Positions 24,230 to 31,890 of a stretch of DNA of 32,537 nucleotides are shown piece after piece. The stretch comes from Acidobacteriota bacterium (lineage in GTDB: Bacteria; Acidobacteriota; Vicinamibacteria; Vicinamibacterales; CAVVIG01): assembly GCA_003222395.1 (NCBI GenBank), contig QHWB01000072.1, forward strand, positions 1 through 32,537, read 5' to 3'. A program made the position numbers and the translations under genes. Each line of letters starts with the position of its first letter. Within the stretch, counting starts at the first letter, position 1. Under the pieces are notes generated by a model. It worked only from the letters and a program-made list of their open reading frames with translations, was not told the origin of the DNA and ran no database searches.

Positions 24230-25399
24230 GTGTTCCTGATTCACGCGCTCTCGATGGCCTTCGCGATGTTCTGGGAGATCCTCTGGGCGCTCATCCTCGG
24301 CTTTGCGCTTTCCGGCGTCGTGCAAGCGGTCGTCTCGAAGACGGAGATGAGCCGTCTTCTGCCGGACGATTCGCCGCGGACGTTGGCCATCGCGTGCGGC
24401 CTCGGCGCCGCCTCGTCGTCCTGTTCCTACGCCGCGGTGGCACTCGCGCGGTCGATCTTCAGAAAGGGCGCGAGCTTCACCGCCGCGATCGTCTTCGAGC
24501 TCGCGTCGACGAATCTGGTTCTCGAGCTCGGGATCATCATGATCGTCCTGCTCGGCTGGCAGTTCGCGCTCGCTGAATTCATTGGCGCGCCGATCATGGT
24601 CGTGATCCTCGTCTGGTTGTTTGGACGCTTTCTGTCGGAGCGGATGGTTGAAACGGCGCGACAGCAGGCGGAAAAAGGACTCGCCGGATCAATGGAAGGA
24701 CATGCCGAAATGGACATGTCTGTGACCGGCGGGTCGCTGTGGTCGCGGGTCACCTCCGCGAAGGGGTTCACAGCGATCAGTCATTACTTCCTGATGGACT
24801 GGGCGGCAGTGTGGCGCGATGTGGCCGGCGGTCTGCTGATTGCGGGCGCGCTGGCAACTTGGGTCCCCAAGGGATTCTGGCGGTCGTTCTTCTTCACCGG
24901 TCACCCGACCTTCGCGCTGGTCTGGGGACCGCTGGTCGGTCCGCTTGTCGCGGTCATCTCATTTGTCTGCTCGGTCGGGAACGTGCCGCTCGCCGCGGTG
25001 CTGTGGAACAGCGGCATCAGCTTCGGCGGCGTGATTGCGTTCATTTTCGCTGACCTGATTGTCATTCCGATCATCGACATCTATCGACGCTACTACACGG
25101 CGCCGATCGCGTGGTTCCTGACGTGGACGATGTTCGTCGCCATGTCGGTCGCGGGGCTCGCTGTCGAAATGCTGTTCAAAACCGTCGGCTGGGTCCCGAT
25201 CGAGCGTGCCGCAACGATCACGGAAGCGCATGTTGAGTGGAACTACACGACGGTTCTGAACGTTGTGTTTCTCGCTCTCGCGGCGATTCTGGTATGGCGG
25301 GCGGCGACCACTGGCGGCTTCGGAATGCTCCGCATGATGAACATGTCGCCGCAAACGCAGGGAGGTCGCCACCACAATCGTCCGAGGCATATTCACTGA
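24230..25399 (+). CDS. ArsP/DUF318-type permease
   Basis: A 389-residue membrane protein of the permease family (PF03773 type), starting at a GTG five bases after the preceding stop; no own ribosome site, so coupled translation is likely. About 9-10 hydrophobic helices. The first half holds the family hallmark ACGLGAASSSCSYAAVALAR, with Cys in SSSCS; the second half has SFVCSVGNVPLAAVLWNSGI and AFIFADLIVIPIIDIYRRYY. A central polar loop (about 145-165) carries EGHAEMDMS. Members export organoarsenicals or, in SO_0444-like proteins, Cu/Zn. The Cus context favours metal efflux. It ends with a His-rich tail (GGRHHNRPRHIH), a further possible metal site. Confidence 0.85.
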   Translation: MFLIHALSMAFAMFWEILWALILGFALSGVVQAVVSKTEMSRLLPDDSPRTLAIACGLGAASSSCSYAAVALARSIFRKGASFTAAIVFELASTNLVLELGIIMIVLLGWQFALAEFIGAPIMVVILVWLFGRFLSERMVETARQQAEKGLAGSMEGHAEMDMSVTGGSLWSRVTSAKGFTAISHYFLMDWAAVWRDVAGGLLIAGALATWVPKGFWRSFFFTGHPTFALVWGPLVGPLVAVISFVCSVGNVPLAAVLWNSGISFGGVIAFIFADLIVIPIIDIYRRYYTAPIAWFLTWTMFVAMSVAGLAVEMLFKTVGWVPIERAATITEAHVEWNYTTVLNVVFLALAAILVWRAATTGGFGMLRMMNMSPQTQGGRHHNRPRHIH

Positions 25400-25566
25400 T
25401 TGCGGCGTGGGTGGCCCGCTCCTCACCGGCTCATGACGAAGACTTCAGAGTACGTGCTGCCGGCAATATTGTCCTTCGTTGGCGTCGGCTCCGCGGGCCT
25501 CATCACAGTCGTCGCTCTGACCGTTGACGCGCGTTTCAGCGATCAGGCCGGCATCCAGGCTGCGGT

Positions 25567-26173
25567 GACGATGACGTCACTCGAACAGCCACCAGCTTCC
25601 GCGAGACATTCGGCGGGCTCGGCGACACATCGATCATCGGCTGGTATCGATTCCGGCCGATCAGACGGTGGTACGTCGTCGTGAATGTCGGCGCATCATT
25701 GCCGACGGGCAAGACGGAGCCGCCGCGGTTCCGATCACAGCTGCAGGACGGCGATCTCGTTCCGCTCTCGCGGCTTCAACGAGGTTCGGGCACGTTCGAC
25801 CGTTGTTCGGCGCAAGACGCGCGTCGTGCGAGGTATGACCGTGTTCGGCAGTGTGGCGGCACGAACGCCGTGGTACGGGAACGGCACTGGATTGAGGACC
25901 GGCGCCTCTTCCGAGGTGAATGGCGGCGCGGCTCACGAAGTCCGCGCCCATCGGATCACCGCGTTCGGCCGGGTAGGATGGCTGCACCGACCGCAAGACG
26001 CATTTCAGGGCATCCCGGCCGTTCAACGGAAACTGGATCTATGTCACTCCGGGCGTAGATGTGCAGATCGGGAACGGCATGAACATCCAAGCGGAAGTGA
26101 AGCTGCCGGTCCATCGCGCACTCGCGAACCGGCAGCTCGATTCGACCGGTTTGGGATCAGCCGCTCGTTCTGA
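25567..26173 (+). pseudogene. Outer-membrane beta-barrel protein relic, at least three frameshifts
   Basis: The pieces follow in order in three frames: DDVTRTATSFRETFGGLGDT then SIIGWYRFRPIRRWYVVVNV and GASLPTGKTEPPRFRSQLQD (frame 1 up to about 25800), KTRVVRGMTVFGSVAARTPW then YGNGTGLRTGASSEVNGGA (frame 2, about 25800-26010), GNWIYVTPGVDVQIGNGMNI then QAEVKLPVHRALANRQLDS (frame 3, about 26025-26140), and finally FGISRSF and a stop. The alternating aromatic strands and a terminal Phe are typical of barrel proteins of the 'transporter/channel' type. An intact gene would have no such shifts. 25400-25566 before it contains only a hydrophobic frame (MTKTSEYVLPAILSFVGVGS) that I cannot place. Confidence 0.75.
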
Positions 26174-26210
26174 GAGACAGCGGCAAGGCGCTTCGGCGAA
26201 GGAGAATCAG

Positions 26211-26507
26211 ATGCGATTCATGCTCATTGCGCTCACAGTGTTCGTCGTTGGATTGGCCGTTGGTTTGCCTGGCGTCGCGGCGACCGCATTTGCCGGAGCC
26301 CAGGCGGGACAGCCGCGATCTGCAAACGACGTGTTGCCCGGTTTGCTGGCGGAAGTGCACGGACTGCGACTCGCGATGGAGCAATCGGCCGCCGTGACGC
26401 CCCGCCTACAACTCACGCTCGCGCGCCTTACCATCGAGGAGCAGCGCGTGACCCATCTCACCGCGGCGGGTGCGTCTTTTTGGCTGATCGTCGAACGGCG
26501 CCGCTGA
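26211..26507 (+). CDS. Small secreted protein, probably truncated (98 aa)
   Basis: ATG at 26211 behind AAGGAG. Signal peptide residues 1-28 (MRFMLIALTVFVVGLAVGLP), then a helical stretch VLPGLLAEVHGLRLAMEQSA and LQLTLARLTIEEQRVTHL. This matches the start of longer acidobacterial coiled-coil proteins (LLREVR.LR.AMEx...R.QLTLARL..EEQRI), where the helix continues for 100 or more residues. Here it ends after 98 residues in an unrelated tail (ASFWLIVERRR). It follows directly after a barrel-protein relic and likely is a 5' fragment. Function unknown. Confidence 0.6.
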   Translation: MRFMLIALTVFVVGLAVGLPGVAATAFAGAQAGQPRSANDVLPGLLAEVHGLRLAMEQSAAVTPRLQLTLARLTIEEQRVTHLTAAGASFWLIVERRR

Positions 26508-26605
26508 TCACCCGCGATCCGCCGCGCAGCCTCCATCGATACACTTGGTCCGTGAATCAGCTGCGAACGGGTGTATGCTCCGCAAAATAACGGAAAGGAG
26601 TCGCG

Positions 26606-27571
26606 TTGCCTGAATGCCGTCGCCGGTTGATGACGGCCATTGTTGGCCGCGCAGAAAGCGAGGCTGTTGTGCAGACTGTCAAAGCCTTCGTCGTTGGTGC
26701 CCTTGCCGGCAGTGCGCTGATGCTGTCGGCAACCTCCGCGCACGGCGAGGACATCAGTGGGACCATCGTCAGGACGCTGATGCTGTCAGAAAATACCCGT
26801 CTGATCGGCGACGTCACCTGCAACGTCACCGGCGCCCCGTGTATCGCGTTTGGTGCTCCGAACATCGCGCTGAACCTGAACGGCTTCACGATTACCGGTC
26901 CGAACGATGCGGCGACCGGCTGCAAGGGGACGAGCGTCGGAACGGAAACGGGGATCAGCACCAATGGTCAGAGCAACGTCGGCGTCCGCGGTCCTGGAGT
27001 AGTCCAGCGATTCCAAGGCGATGGCATTTTGTTCTTGGGGACTGCCAAGGGCTGGGTGCAAGGCGTCACGACGACGACAAACTGCATGTCTGGCATTCGC
27101 ATCAACCCGACCTCGTCGGGCATCAGCGTAGAAAGCAACGTCTCCGTTCGGAACGGCGCGGCCGCCGCCGCGTGTGGCGGCATATGAATCCAGGGCAACA
27201 ACAACTCGTTCCGGTGGAACGAGACGAGTGGTAACGGCTACGCGACCGGCCCGGCCGTCGATTTCGCCGTCGGGATCATGGGCAACAACAACATCGTTGA
27301 GGCCAACACGGCCATTGGAAACTCAAACGGCATCGTGGTGTTTCCCACGGCCAATAACAACGCCGTTCGTCAAAACCTCGCCGTCGGCAATCCCCCGATT
27401 CAACAATCGAACAGTGTGTCGACCATTCCCGCTGGAGGCGGCGTGGACATCTGGGATCAATCGCCGGCCGGCAACAACAACAGTTTTGCCGGGAACATGT
27501 GTCTCACGGCTCTCAATGCGCCGTGTCCGGCATTTGCCACTAGTGTCGTTCCGCGAAGGCCAGGAATCTAA
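26606..27571 (+). pseudogene. Secreted beta-helix protein broken by one in-frame TGA
   Basis: From a TTG at 26606 (AAGGAG five bases upstream) the frame is open to a TGA at 27185 and continues in the same frame to 27571. Read through, it gives a 321-residue secreted protein: signal VKAFVVGALAGSALMLSATS, then right-handed beta-helix turns rich in Asn/Gly (GAPNIALNLNGFTITGPNDA, GISVESNVSVRNGA, IQGNNNSFRWNETSGNGYAT, IMGNNNIVEANTAIGNSNGI, FPTANNNAVRQNLAVG, AGNNNSFAGNMCLTALN) of the NosD/CASH type. The codon is in ATA-TGA-ATC-CAG; a single C-to-T change from CGA (GGI-R-IQGNN) would explain it. The truncated product of 193 residues would lack half the helix. Confidence 0.8.
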
Positions 27572-27607
27572 CGCGAAGGTCTTCCCACATCCACGTCGGC
27601 GGACGGC

Positions 27608-27613
27608 TATAAT
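27608..27613 (+). promoter_or_regulatory. TATAAT -10 box placed for leaderless transcription
   Basis: A consensus TATAAT ends 7 bases before the ATG at 27621, so transcription would start at or next to the start codon. No ribosome site is present. The -35 region shows no clear consensus (TTCCCA at 27582 with a long spacer). Confidence 0.55.
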
Positions 27614-27620
27614 TCCGCGC

Positions 27621-28160
27621 ATGTTCCAGCGCAGCAGCATCCTGTTCGTCATCGCAGTTCTAGCGATACCAGTCGGTGCGCAGGACCGCGTGTCCAACAC
27701 CGACCGGTTCGGCCCCTTGCGGTTCCTCGCGGGCGCCTGGCGAGGCGATCAAGCCGGTGAGCCCGGGCAAGGTACGGCGGAGCGGACGTATCAGTTCGTT
27801 CTGAACGATCGGTTTCTTCAGGAAACGAATACGTCGACCTACCCGCCGCAGGACAAGAACAAGGCTGGTGAGGTTCACCATCACATGAGCATGATCAGCT
27901 ACGACGGGGCGCGGAAGCGATTCGTGTTCCGTCAATTTCACACCGAGGGCTTCGTCAACACCTACGTGCAAGAACAGACGACCGACGCGAAGACGATCGT
28001 GTTCGTGACAGAGGCCATTGAGAACATTCCGGCCGGTTATCGCGCTCGTGAAACGTACACGATTCTGAGCAACGATGAATTCAGGGAGCGATTCGAGATC
28101 GCGGAACCTGGACGAGAGTTCGAGTTGTACTCAGAGGCGCATCTCAAGCGAATCCGTTAA
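27621..28160 (+). CDS. Secreted DUF1579-like / lipocalin-type protein (179 aa)
   Basis: ATG at 27621. Signal peptide residues 1-20 (MFQRSSILFVIAVLAIPVGA). The mature part is a beta-barrel: FGPLRFLAGAWRGDQAGEPG (the G.W.G motif typical of DUF1579/THAP4-like barrels), ERTYQFVLNDRFLQETNTST, MSMISYDGARKRFVFRQFHT, then EAIENIPAGYRARETYTILS and EFELYSEAHLKRI. Such barrels bind small hydrophobic ligands or heme; no clear heme ligand is seen, so the ligand is open. The gene lacks a ribosome site and appears leaderless. Its stop is 35 bases from the converging RCC1 gene. Confidence 0.8.
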   Translation: MFQRSSILFVIAVLAIPVGAQDRVSNTDRFGPLRFLAGAWRGDQAGEPGQGTAERTYQFVLNDRFLQETNTSTYPPQDKNKAGEVHHHMSMISYDGARKRFVFRQFHTEGFVNTYVQEQTTDAKTIVFVTEAIENIPAGYRARETYTILSNDEFRERFEIAEPGREFELYSEAHLKRIR

Positions 28161-28195
28161 TGCCTGCGAGCCTCGCGCAACTGAGCGACCGCCTC

Positions 28196-29389
28196 TCAGG
28201 GATTCGAGATTGATGTGGGCGTCAGCGCTCTGTCCGTGGAACCGTTGCCAAGTGCCCCATGACGGTTGTCACCCCAGCATAGGACCGTGCCGTCGTCGAC
28301 AGTTACGGCGCACGTAAAACCCCACGTACTGACATCGCCGGACTTCGCGATGAACGCATTCCCGCCGGCAGCGATCGATACGAACCGGCGAGTCGTCGCG
28401 ACTTTTTGAGGAACTGCCGTGTCGCGCGTTGTTCCGTCACCGAGTTCGCCGTCGGTGTTCGCGCCCCAGCAGTAGGCGACGCCGTCACCCGTGAGCGTGC
28501 AATCGTGGAAAGGGCCCGTTGCGACAGTGCTGAACTCGCTATCCGTGGTCACACGCTTGGGAATTAGCTCTATTTGCAACATGTTGCCTCCCCAACAGAA
28601 CAGAGCGCGTGTCGACGACAGCCCGCACGTATGCCATGCGCGTGGGATGACCGTCGCAAAGATCACGTCTCCGGAGACCGCGGTCGGAACCGCCTTGTCT
28701 CCCCATTTGATCGCGGCATCGGCCGCACCGGTTCCGAGCCGGCCCTCTTGCGGAGATCCCCAGCAGTACGCCTTGCCGTCCACCGCAACGCCGCACGAAC
28801 TGATGCCAGCCGCGACCACTGTACGGAAACGCAGATCGGTGTGAATGCGCGTCGGTCGTCGATAGCAACAGGGTGCAGCCGGGTCGCCATCCCGATTGCC
28901 GACACCCAGCTGACCGTGCCAATTACCTCCCCAACAGTAGCCAATTCCCTCGACGCTCACGGCGCACGTGTGCCCGCCGCCAGGCCCGATCATCTGGAAT
29001 CTGATGTCAGTGGCTACATGCATCGGAATGAAGCTCGGTTTGACGGTGCCGTCACCAAGTTGGGCCGAGTCGTTCGCTCCCCAACAAAGTGCTGCGCCGT
29101 CGCACGCGATCCCACACGTATGCGTAAAGCCGGCAACGACATTCGTGAATTTCACATCGCCACTCACTCGGACTGGTCTCACATGCGGGACAGAATCCGA
29201 AGATCCATTTCCGAGTTGGCCGAACTCATTCGATCCCCAACAGTACGCCTCGCCCTGATTCGTCAGCGCGCATGCGTGATCGGCGCCAGCGGTTACGGAG
29301 ACGAAATGCAGCGGTTCGGCAGCAGTGACCGCGATGCGAACCGCTGATGCACTCCAGAGGATCAACGCTAATCCGACGAGAGATCTCAT
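28196..29389 (-). CDS. Secreted RCC1-repeat protein (7 Cys-type blades)
   Basis: The 397-residue product starts at the ATG at 29389 (GAGG 9 bases upstream). Signal peptide residues 1-24 (MRSLVGLALILWSASAVRIA). The rest is a beta-propeller with seven RCC1-type repeats of about 50 residues, each with a C..T..G.AYCWG.N..GQLG.G core, for example CALTNQGEAYCWGSNEFGQL, GYCWGGNWHGQLGVGN, AYCWGANTDGELGDGT and VLCWGDNRHGALGNGS. The fifth has degenerate CWGGNMLQIELIP. Cys pairs in each blade probably form disulfides, fitting an extracytoplasmic location. Partners unknown. The reading frame is open upstream into a monooxygenase-like piece with a perfect ribosome site, so a longer start at 29524 is possible. 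Confidence 0.8.
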   Translation of the reverse strand: MRSLVGLALILWSASAVRIAVTAAEPLHFVSVTAGADHACALTNQGEAYCWGSNEFGQLGNGSSDSVPHVRPVRVSGDVKFTNVVAGFTHTCGIACDGAALCWGANDSAQLGDGTVKPSFIPMHVATDIRFQMIGPGGGHTCAVSVEGIGYCWGGNWHGQLGVGNRDGDPAAPCCYRRPTRIHTDLRFRTVVAAGISSCGVAVDGKAYCWGSPQEGRLGTGAADAAIKWGDKAVPTAVSGDVIFATVIPRAWHTCGLSSTRALFCWGGNMLQIELIPKRVTTDSEFSTVATGPFHDCTLTGDGVAYCWGANTDGELGDGTTRDTAVPQKVATTRRFVSIAAGGNAFIAKSGDVSTWGFTCAVTVDDGTVLCWGDNRHGALGNGSTDRALTPTSISNP

Positions 29390-29524
29390 ATCGCTTCGCC
29401 TCGACGTTCGCCGCGCTCTGCGCCAAATTCGTACGCTGATTCGTGCGAGGAGCTGCTGGTGCAGCTGTTCAGATTCCGCTGTCTTGCCGGGCAGGACGTG
29501 GAACGTGACGAAGGTGTCGATCAT
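29390..29524 (-). pseudogene. Antibiotic-biosynthesis monooxygenase (ABM) N-terminal remnant
   Basis: MIDTFVTFHVLPGKTAESEQ then LHQQLLARISVRIW begins at 29524 behind a perfect GGAGGT. This matches the first strand and helix of small ABM/YgiN-type quinol monooxygenases (about 95-100 residues), but after LLARIS the family sequence ends and RRARRTSRRSD leads in frame into the RCC1 protein. The remnant overlaps the 3' end of the MFS gene by 56 bases on the same strand. Translation from here would give a fusion with an internal signal peptide. Confidence 0.6.
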
Positions 29525-30785
29525 CTGTGACCTCCGCAAATCGCGTTGCACGCATCGACACGGCGGCGACGACGCCCGAGACGAATGTCAGAAACCCTGC
29601 GAGGTATATGGCCCACACGAGGCCAAACGCCGCGCTGACGACGCCGGCGAGCAGCGCGCCTGAGGGATATCCAAGGTCGCGCCAGAAGCGATACCACCCC
29701 AGCGTCGTGGCGCGCTTTGCAGCTGGCGAGATGTCGGCGGCGGTGGCCAAGAGCGCCGGATAGACCATCGCGGTCCCGAGGCCTAGCAAGAGCGCGCCTG
29801 CCACTCCGCTCGCGTACGGCGATGGCGCGCCGAATCCAATCATGCCGAGCGCGAGCGCCTGGACGATCATGCCCCACATAATCAACGGTCGCCGTCCCGC
29901 GCGATCGGCGAATGCCCCCGTTCCGAGCTGCCCGAGGCTCCACGTGAGCGGGTAGATCGCTTTGATGATGCCGATGTCGTTAACGGCGAGACCGTGCGCC
30001 GCAAAGAGCAATGGCAGCACTCCCCAGGATATGCCGTCGTTCAGGTTGTTCACCAAGCCCGCCTGACAGACGCCGAACATCGTTCGCTTAGTCGATTGCG
30101 GATCCAACTGTGGCGCCAGATGCCGCGTCGTTGTATCTGGCATCCGTGATTCCGTTGCCGGTGTGGCGTGCCGAAGGAATCCGGTCGTATCCCGAACCGC
30201 GACGATCGACAGGCCAAGTCCGAGGACGGCGTACACGATACCGATGTAGAACGGTTCGGGCCGCAGCCCTGTGCGCGCGGCGATGAACCCGGTCAGCAGC
30301 GCCGTGATTCCGAGCCCGCCATATCCGGCGAACTCGTTGAGGCCCATCGCGAGTCCGCGTTGCCGGGTCCCTACGAGATCGTTCTTCATCGCGACGGTCA
30401 TCGACCACGTGAAGCCCTGGCTGGCACCTAACAGGACATTCGCCACGAGGATCCACGTCCACGACGGTCCCCACGCCAGCATGAACGGCACCGGCAGGCC
30501 GATCAGCCACCCGCTGACGAGCATCGCTTTACGCGTGAATCGATCTGCGAGCACCCCCGACGCGACGTTCGACAGCGCTTTGACCAGGCCGAACGCGAGG
30601 ATGAACGAGAAGATGAGCGTGTCGGACGTGAGATGAAATTCTTGTGTGGCGACGAGCGGCACGACCGTGCGTTCGAGCCCGACCATGCCGCCGACGCACG
30701 CGTTGATCAGGACGAGCAGCGAGAACTGCGGCCAGTTCTCACGAATGCCCAAGCGGCGCTCGCGGTGGATCGGCGACCGACTCAT
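29469..30785 (-). CDS. MFS transporter (438 aa)
   Basis: Inner-membrane transporter with 12 predicted helices in two halves, separated by a loop around residues 205-230. It begins with FSLLVLINACVGGMVGLERT and has the MFS loop motif GVLADRFTRKAMLVSG after helix 2 and GAFADRAGRRPLIMWG in the second half. The final 20 residues (EVTDDRHLRHVPRPARQDSG) are polar and run over an ABM start in another frame. Start ATG at 30785, weak ribosome site. Substrate unknown. It lies downstream of a LysR gene on the same strand, and an 18-bp site identical to one in the LysR/hydrolase intergenic region sits 27-44 bases before its start. Confidence 0.9.
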   Translation of the reverse strand: MSRSPIHRERRLGIRENWPQFSLLVLINACVGGMVGLERTVVPLVATQEFHLTSDTLIFSFILAFGLVKALSNVASGVLADRFTRKAMLVSGWLIGLPVPFMLAWGPSWTWILVANVLLGASQGFTWSMTVAMKNDLVGTRQRGLAMGLNEFAGYGGLGITALLTGFIAARTGLRPEPFYIGIVYAVLGLGLSIVAVRDTTGFLRHATPATESRMPDTTTRHLAPQLDPQSTKRTMFGVCQAGLVNNLNDGISWGVLPLLFAAHGLAVNDIGIIKAIYPLTWSLGQLGTGAFADRAGRRPLIMWGMIVQALALGMIGFGAPSPYASGVAGALLLGLGTAMVYPALLATAADISPAAKRATTLGWYRFWRDLGYPSGALLAGVVSAAFGLVWAIYLAGFLTFVSGVVAAVSMRATRFAEVTDDRHLRHVPRPARQDSGI

Positions 30786-30811
30786 TCACCGAGCGTACGC
30801 GGCGCGACTCT

Positions 30812-30829
30812 ATTCGTCCAATGAAACGA
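30812..30829 (-). promoter_or_regulatory. 18-bp operator-like site upstream of the MFS gene
   Basis: Read towards the MFS gene: tcgtttcattggacgaat. It contains TTC-N7-GAA, i.e. a T-N11-A LysR box, and a TTGGAC that could be a -35. Exact copy at 31810-31827 in the same orientation relative to the hydrolase gene. Confidence 0.7.
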
Positions 30830-30859
30830 CCAAATCGCGACGATAAATCTGCTGAATCG

Positions 30860-31783
30860 CTAGTCGGCGCCTTTGCGAGACCGTGAAGATACGGCGCGCA
30901 GAGGAAATGTTCCTTCGAGGAGCTCCAGCATCGCACGGCACGCGGCGCCGTGATGCTTCTGCGGATGATCGATCACGAGGAACTCTCGGGCGGGGAGGCC
31001 AGTCTTGACGGGAACCACGGCCACTCGGCGGCTCGCGAGATCCTCGGCGATAGTGAGCCGCGACACCATCGCCACGCCGAGGCCGGCCATGACGGCACGT
31101 TTGACCGCATCAGGATTGTCGAACGTCATCGTACGTGTCGGCGCCACTCGGTGGCGATGCCACCACATGACGGTCTGTCGCCTCGTATCGGATCCCTCCT
31201 CGCGCAGCAGCCACGCTTCGGCATCCAGTTGATTCGGTTTCAGCGCTCTAGCCCGCGTCAGCGGTGAGTTCGGAGGCGCTATGATGACAAGTTCGTCCTG
31301 CGACAGACTCCGCGCCTGCAGCTCCCCCGATGGCAGCACGCCGGCAACGATTGCCATGTCGAGATCATTGCGGGCGACGCGTTCCGCAATCGCGTGAATC
31401 GGCCCGATCTCGAATCGGAGATCGTAGCTCTCGTGTTCGCTCCGATAGCTGGCGAGCAGCGGCGGAAGCAGGTAGAGACCCGGTGTCGGCGTCGCGCCCA
31501 GGCGAATCCGGCCGACCGCGCCACGAGCGACTTCCTGCATCCGTTCGTGCGCCCGGTCGACGGCGCCGAGAATGCGTCGCGCTTCTTCGAGGAGTACTTC
31601 ACCCGCCACGGTCAAGGAGACGCGGCGAGCGGCACGATTCAGGAGCTTTGCTCCGACCTCTCCCTCGAGCAGCGCGATCTGGTGCGACACGGCTGGTTGG
31701 GACAGGTTGCAGAGACTGGCGGCGCGCGCAAAGTGCCGCAGTTCGGCGACGGCCACAAAGGTCCGCAGCTGGCGCAACTCCAT
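30860..31783 (-). CDS. LysR-type transcriptional regulator
   Basis: The 307-residue DNA-binding regulator. The winged helix-turn-helix covers residues 1-60 (MELRQLRTFVAVAELRHFAR, then SLCNLSQPAVSHQIALLEGE); the linker helix follows, and the effector domain starts at GRIRLGATPTPGLYLLPPLL. Length is normal for the family. It is encoded divergently from the metallo-hydrolase gene (starts 108 bases apart) and upstream of the MFS gene. The shared 18-bp T-N11-A site in the divergent region and before the MFS gene makes both likely targets. Effector not known; LysR proteins of this pattern control sulfur, aromatic or oxidative-stress genes. Confidence 0.93.
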   Translation of the reverse strand: MELRQLRTFVAVAELRHFARAASLCNLSQPAVSHQIALLEGEVGAKLLNRAARRVSLTVAGEVLLEEARRILGAVDRAHERMQEVARGAVGRIRLGATPTPGLYLLPPLLASYRSEHESYDLRFEIGPIHAIAERVARNDLDMAIVAGVLPSGELQARSLSQDELVIIAPPNSPLTRARALKPNQLDAEAWLLREEGSDTRRQTVMWWHRHRVAPTRTMTFDNPDAVKRAVMAGLGVAMVSRLTIAEDLASRRVAVVPVKTGLPAREFLVIDHPQKHHGAACRAMLELLEGTFPLRAVSSRSRKGAD

Positions 31784-31809
31784 TCGTGCAGTCTATCAGA
31801 CGGATTCAA

Positions 31810-31827
31810 TCGTTTCATTGGACGAAT
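31810..31827 (+). promoter_or_regulatory. 18-bp operator-like site between LysR and hydrolase genes
   Basis: tcgtttcattggacgaat, identical to the site before the MFS gene. The surroundings add a GATTC...GAATC dyad (31803-31828). TTGGAC at 31818-31823 with TACATT at 31842-31847 (spacing 18) could form the hydrolase promoter, with the LysR box overlapping the -35. Confidence 0.7.
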
Positions 31828-31890
31828 CAGAAGGAATCCCGTACATTCGGGTCGTGTCGGCGCGCGCTCTGAAACGCATGTGAGGTCCAC

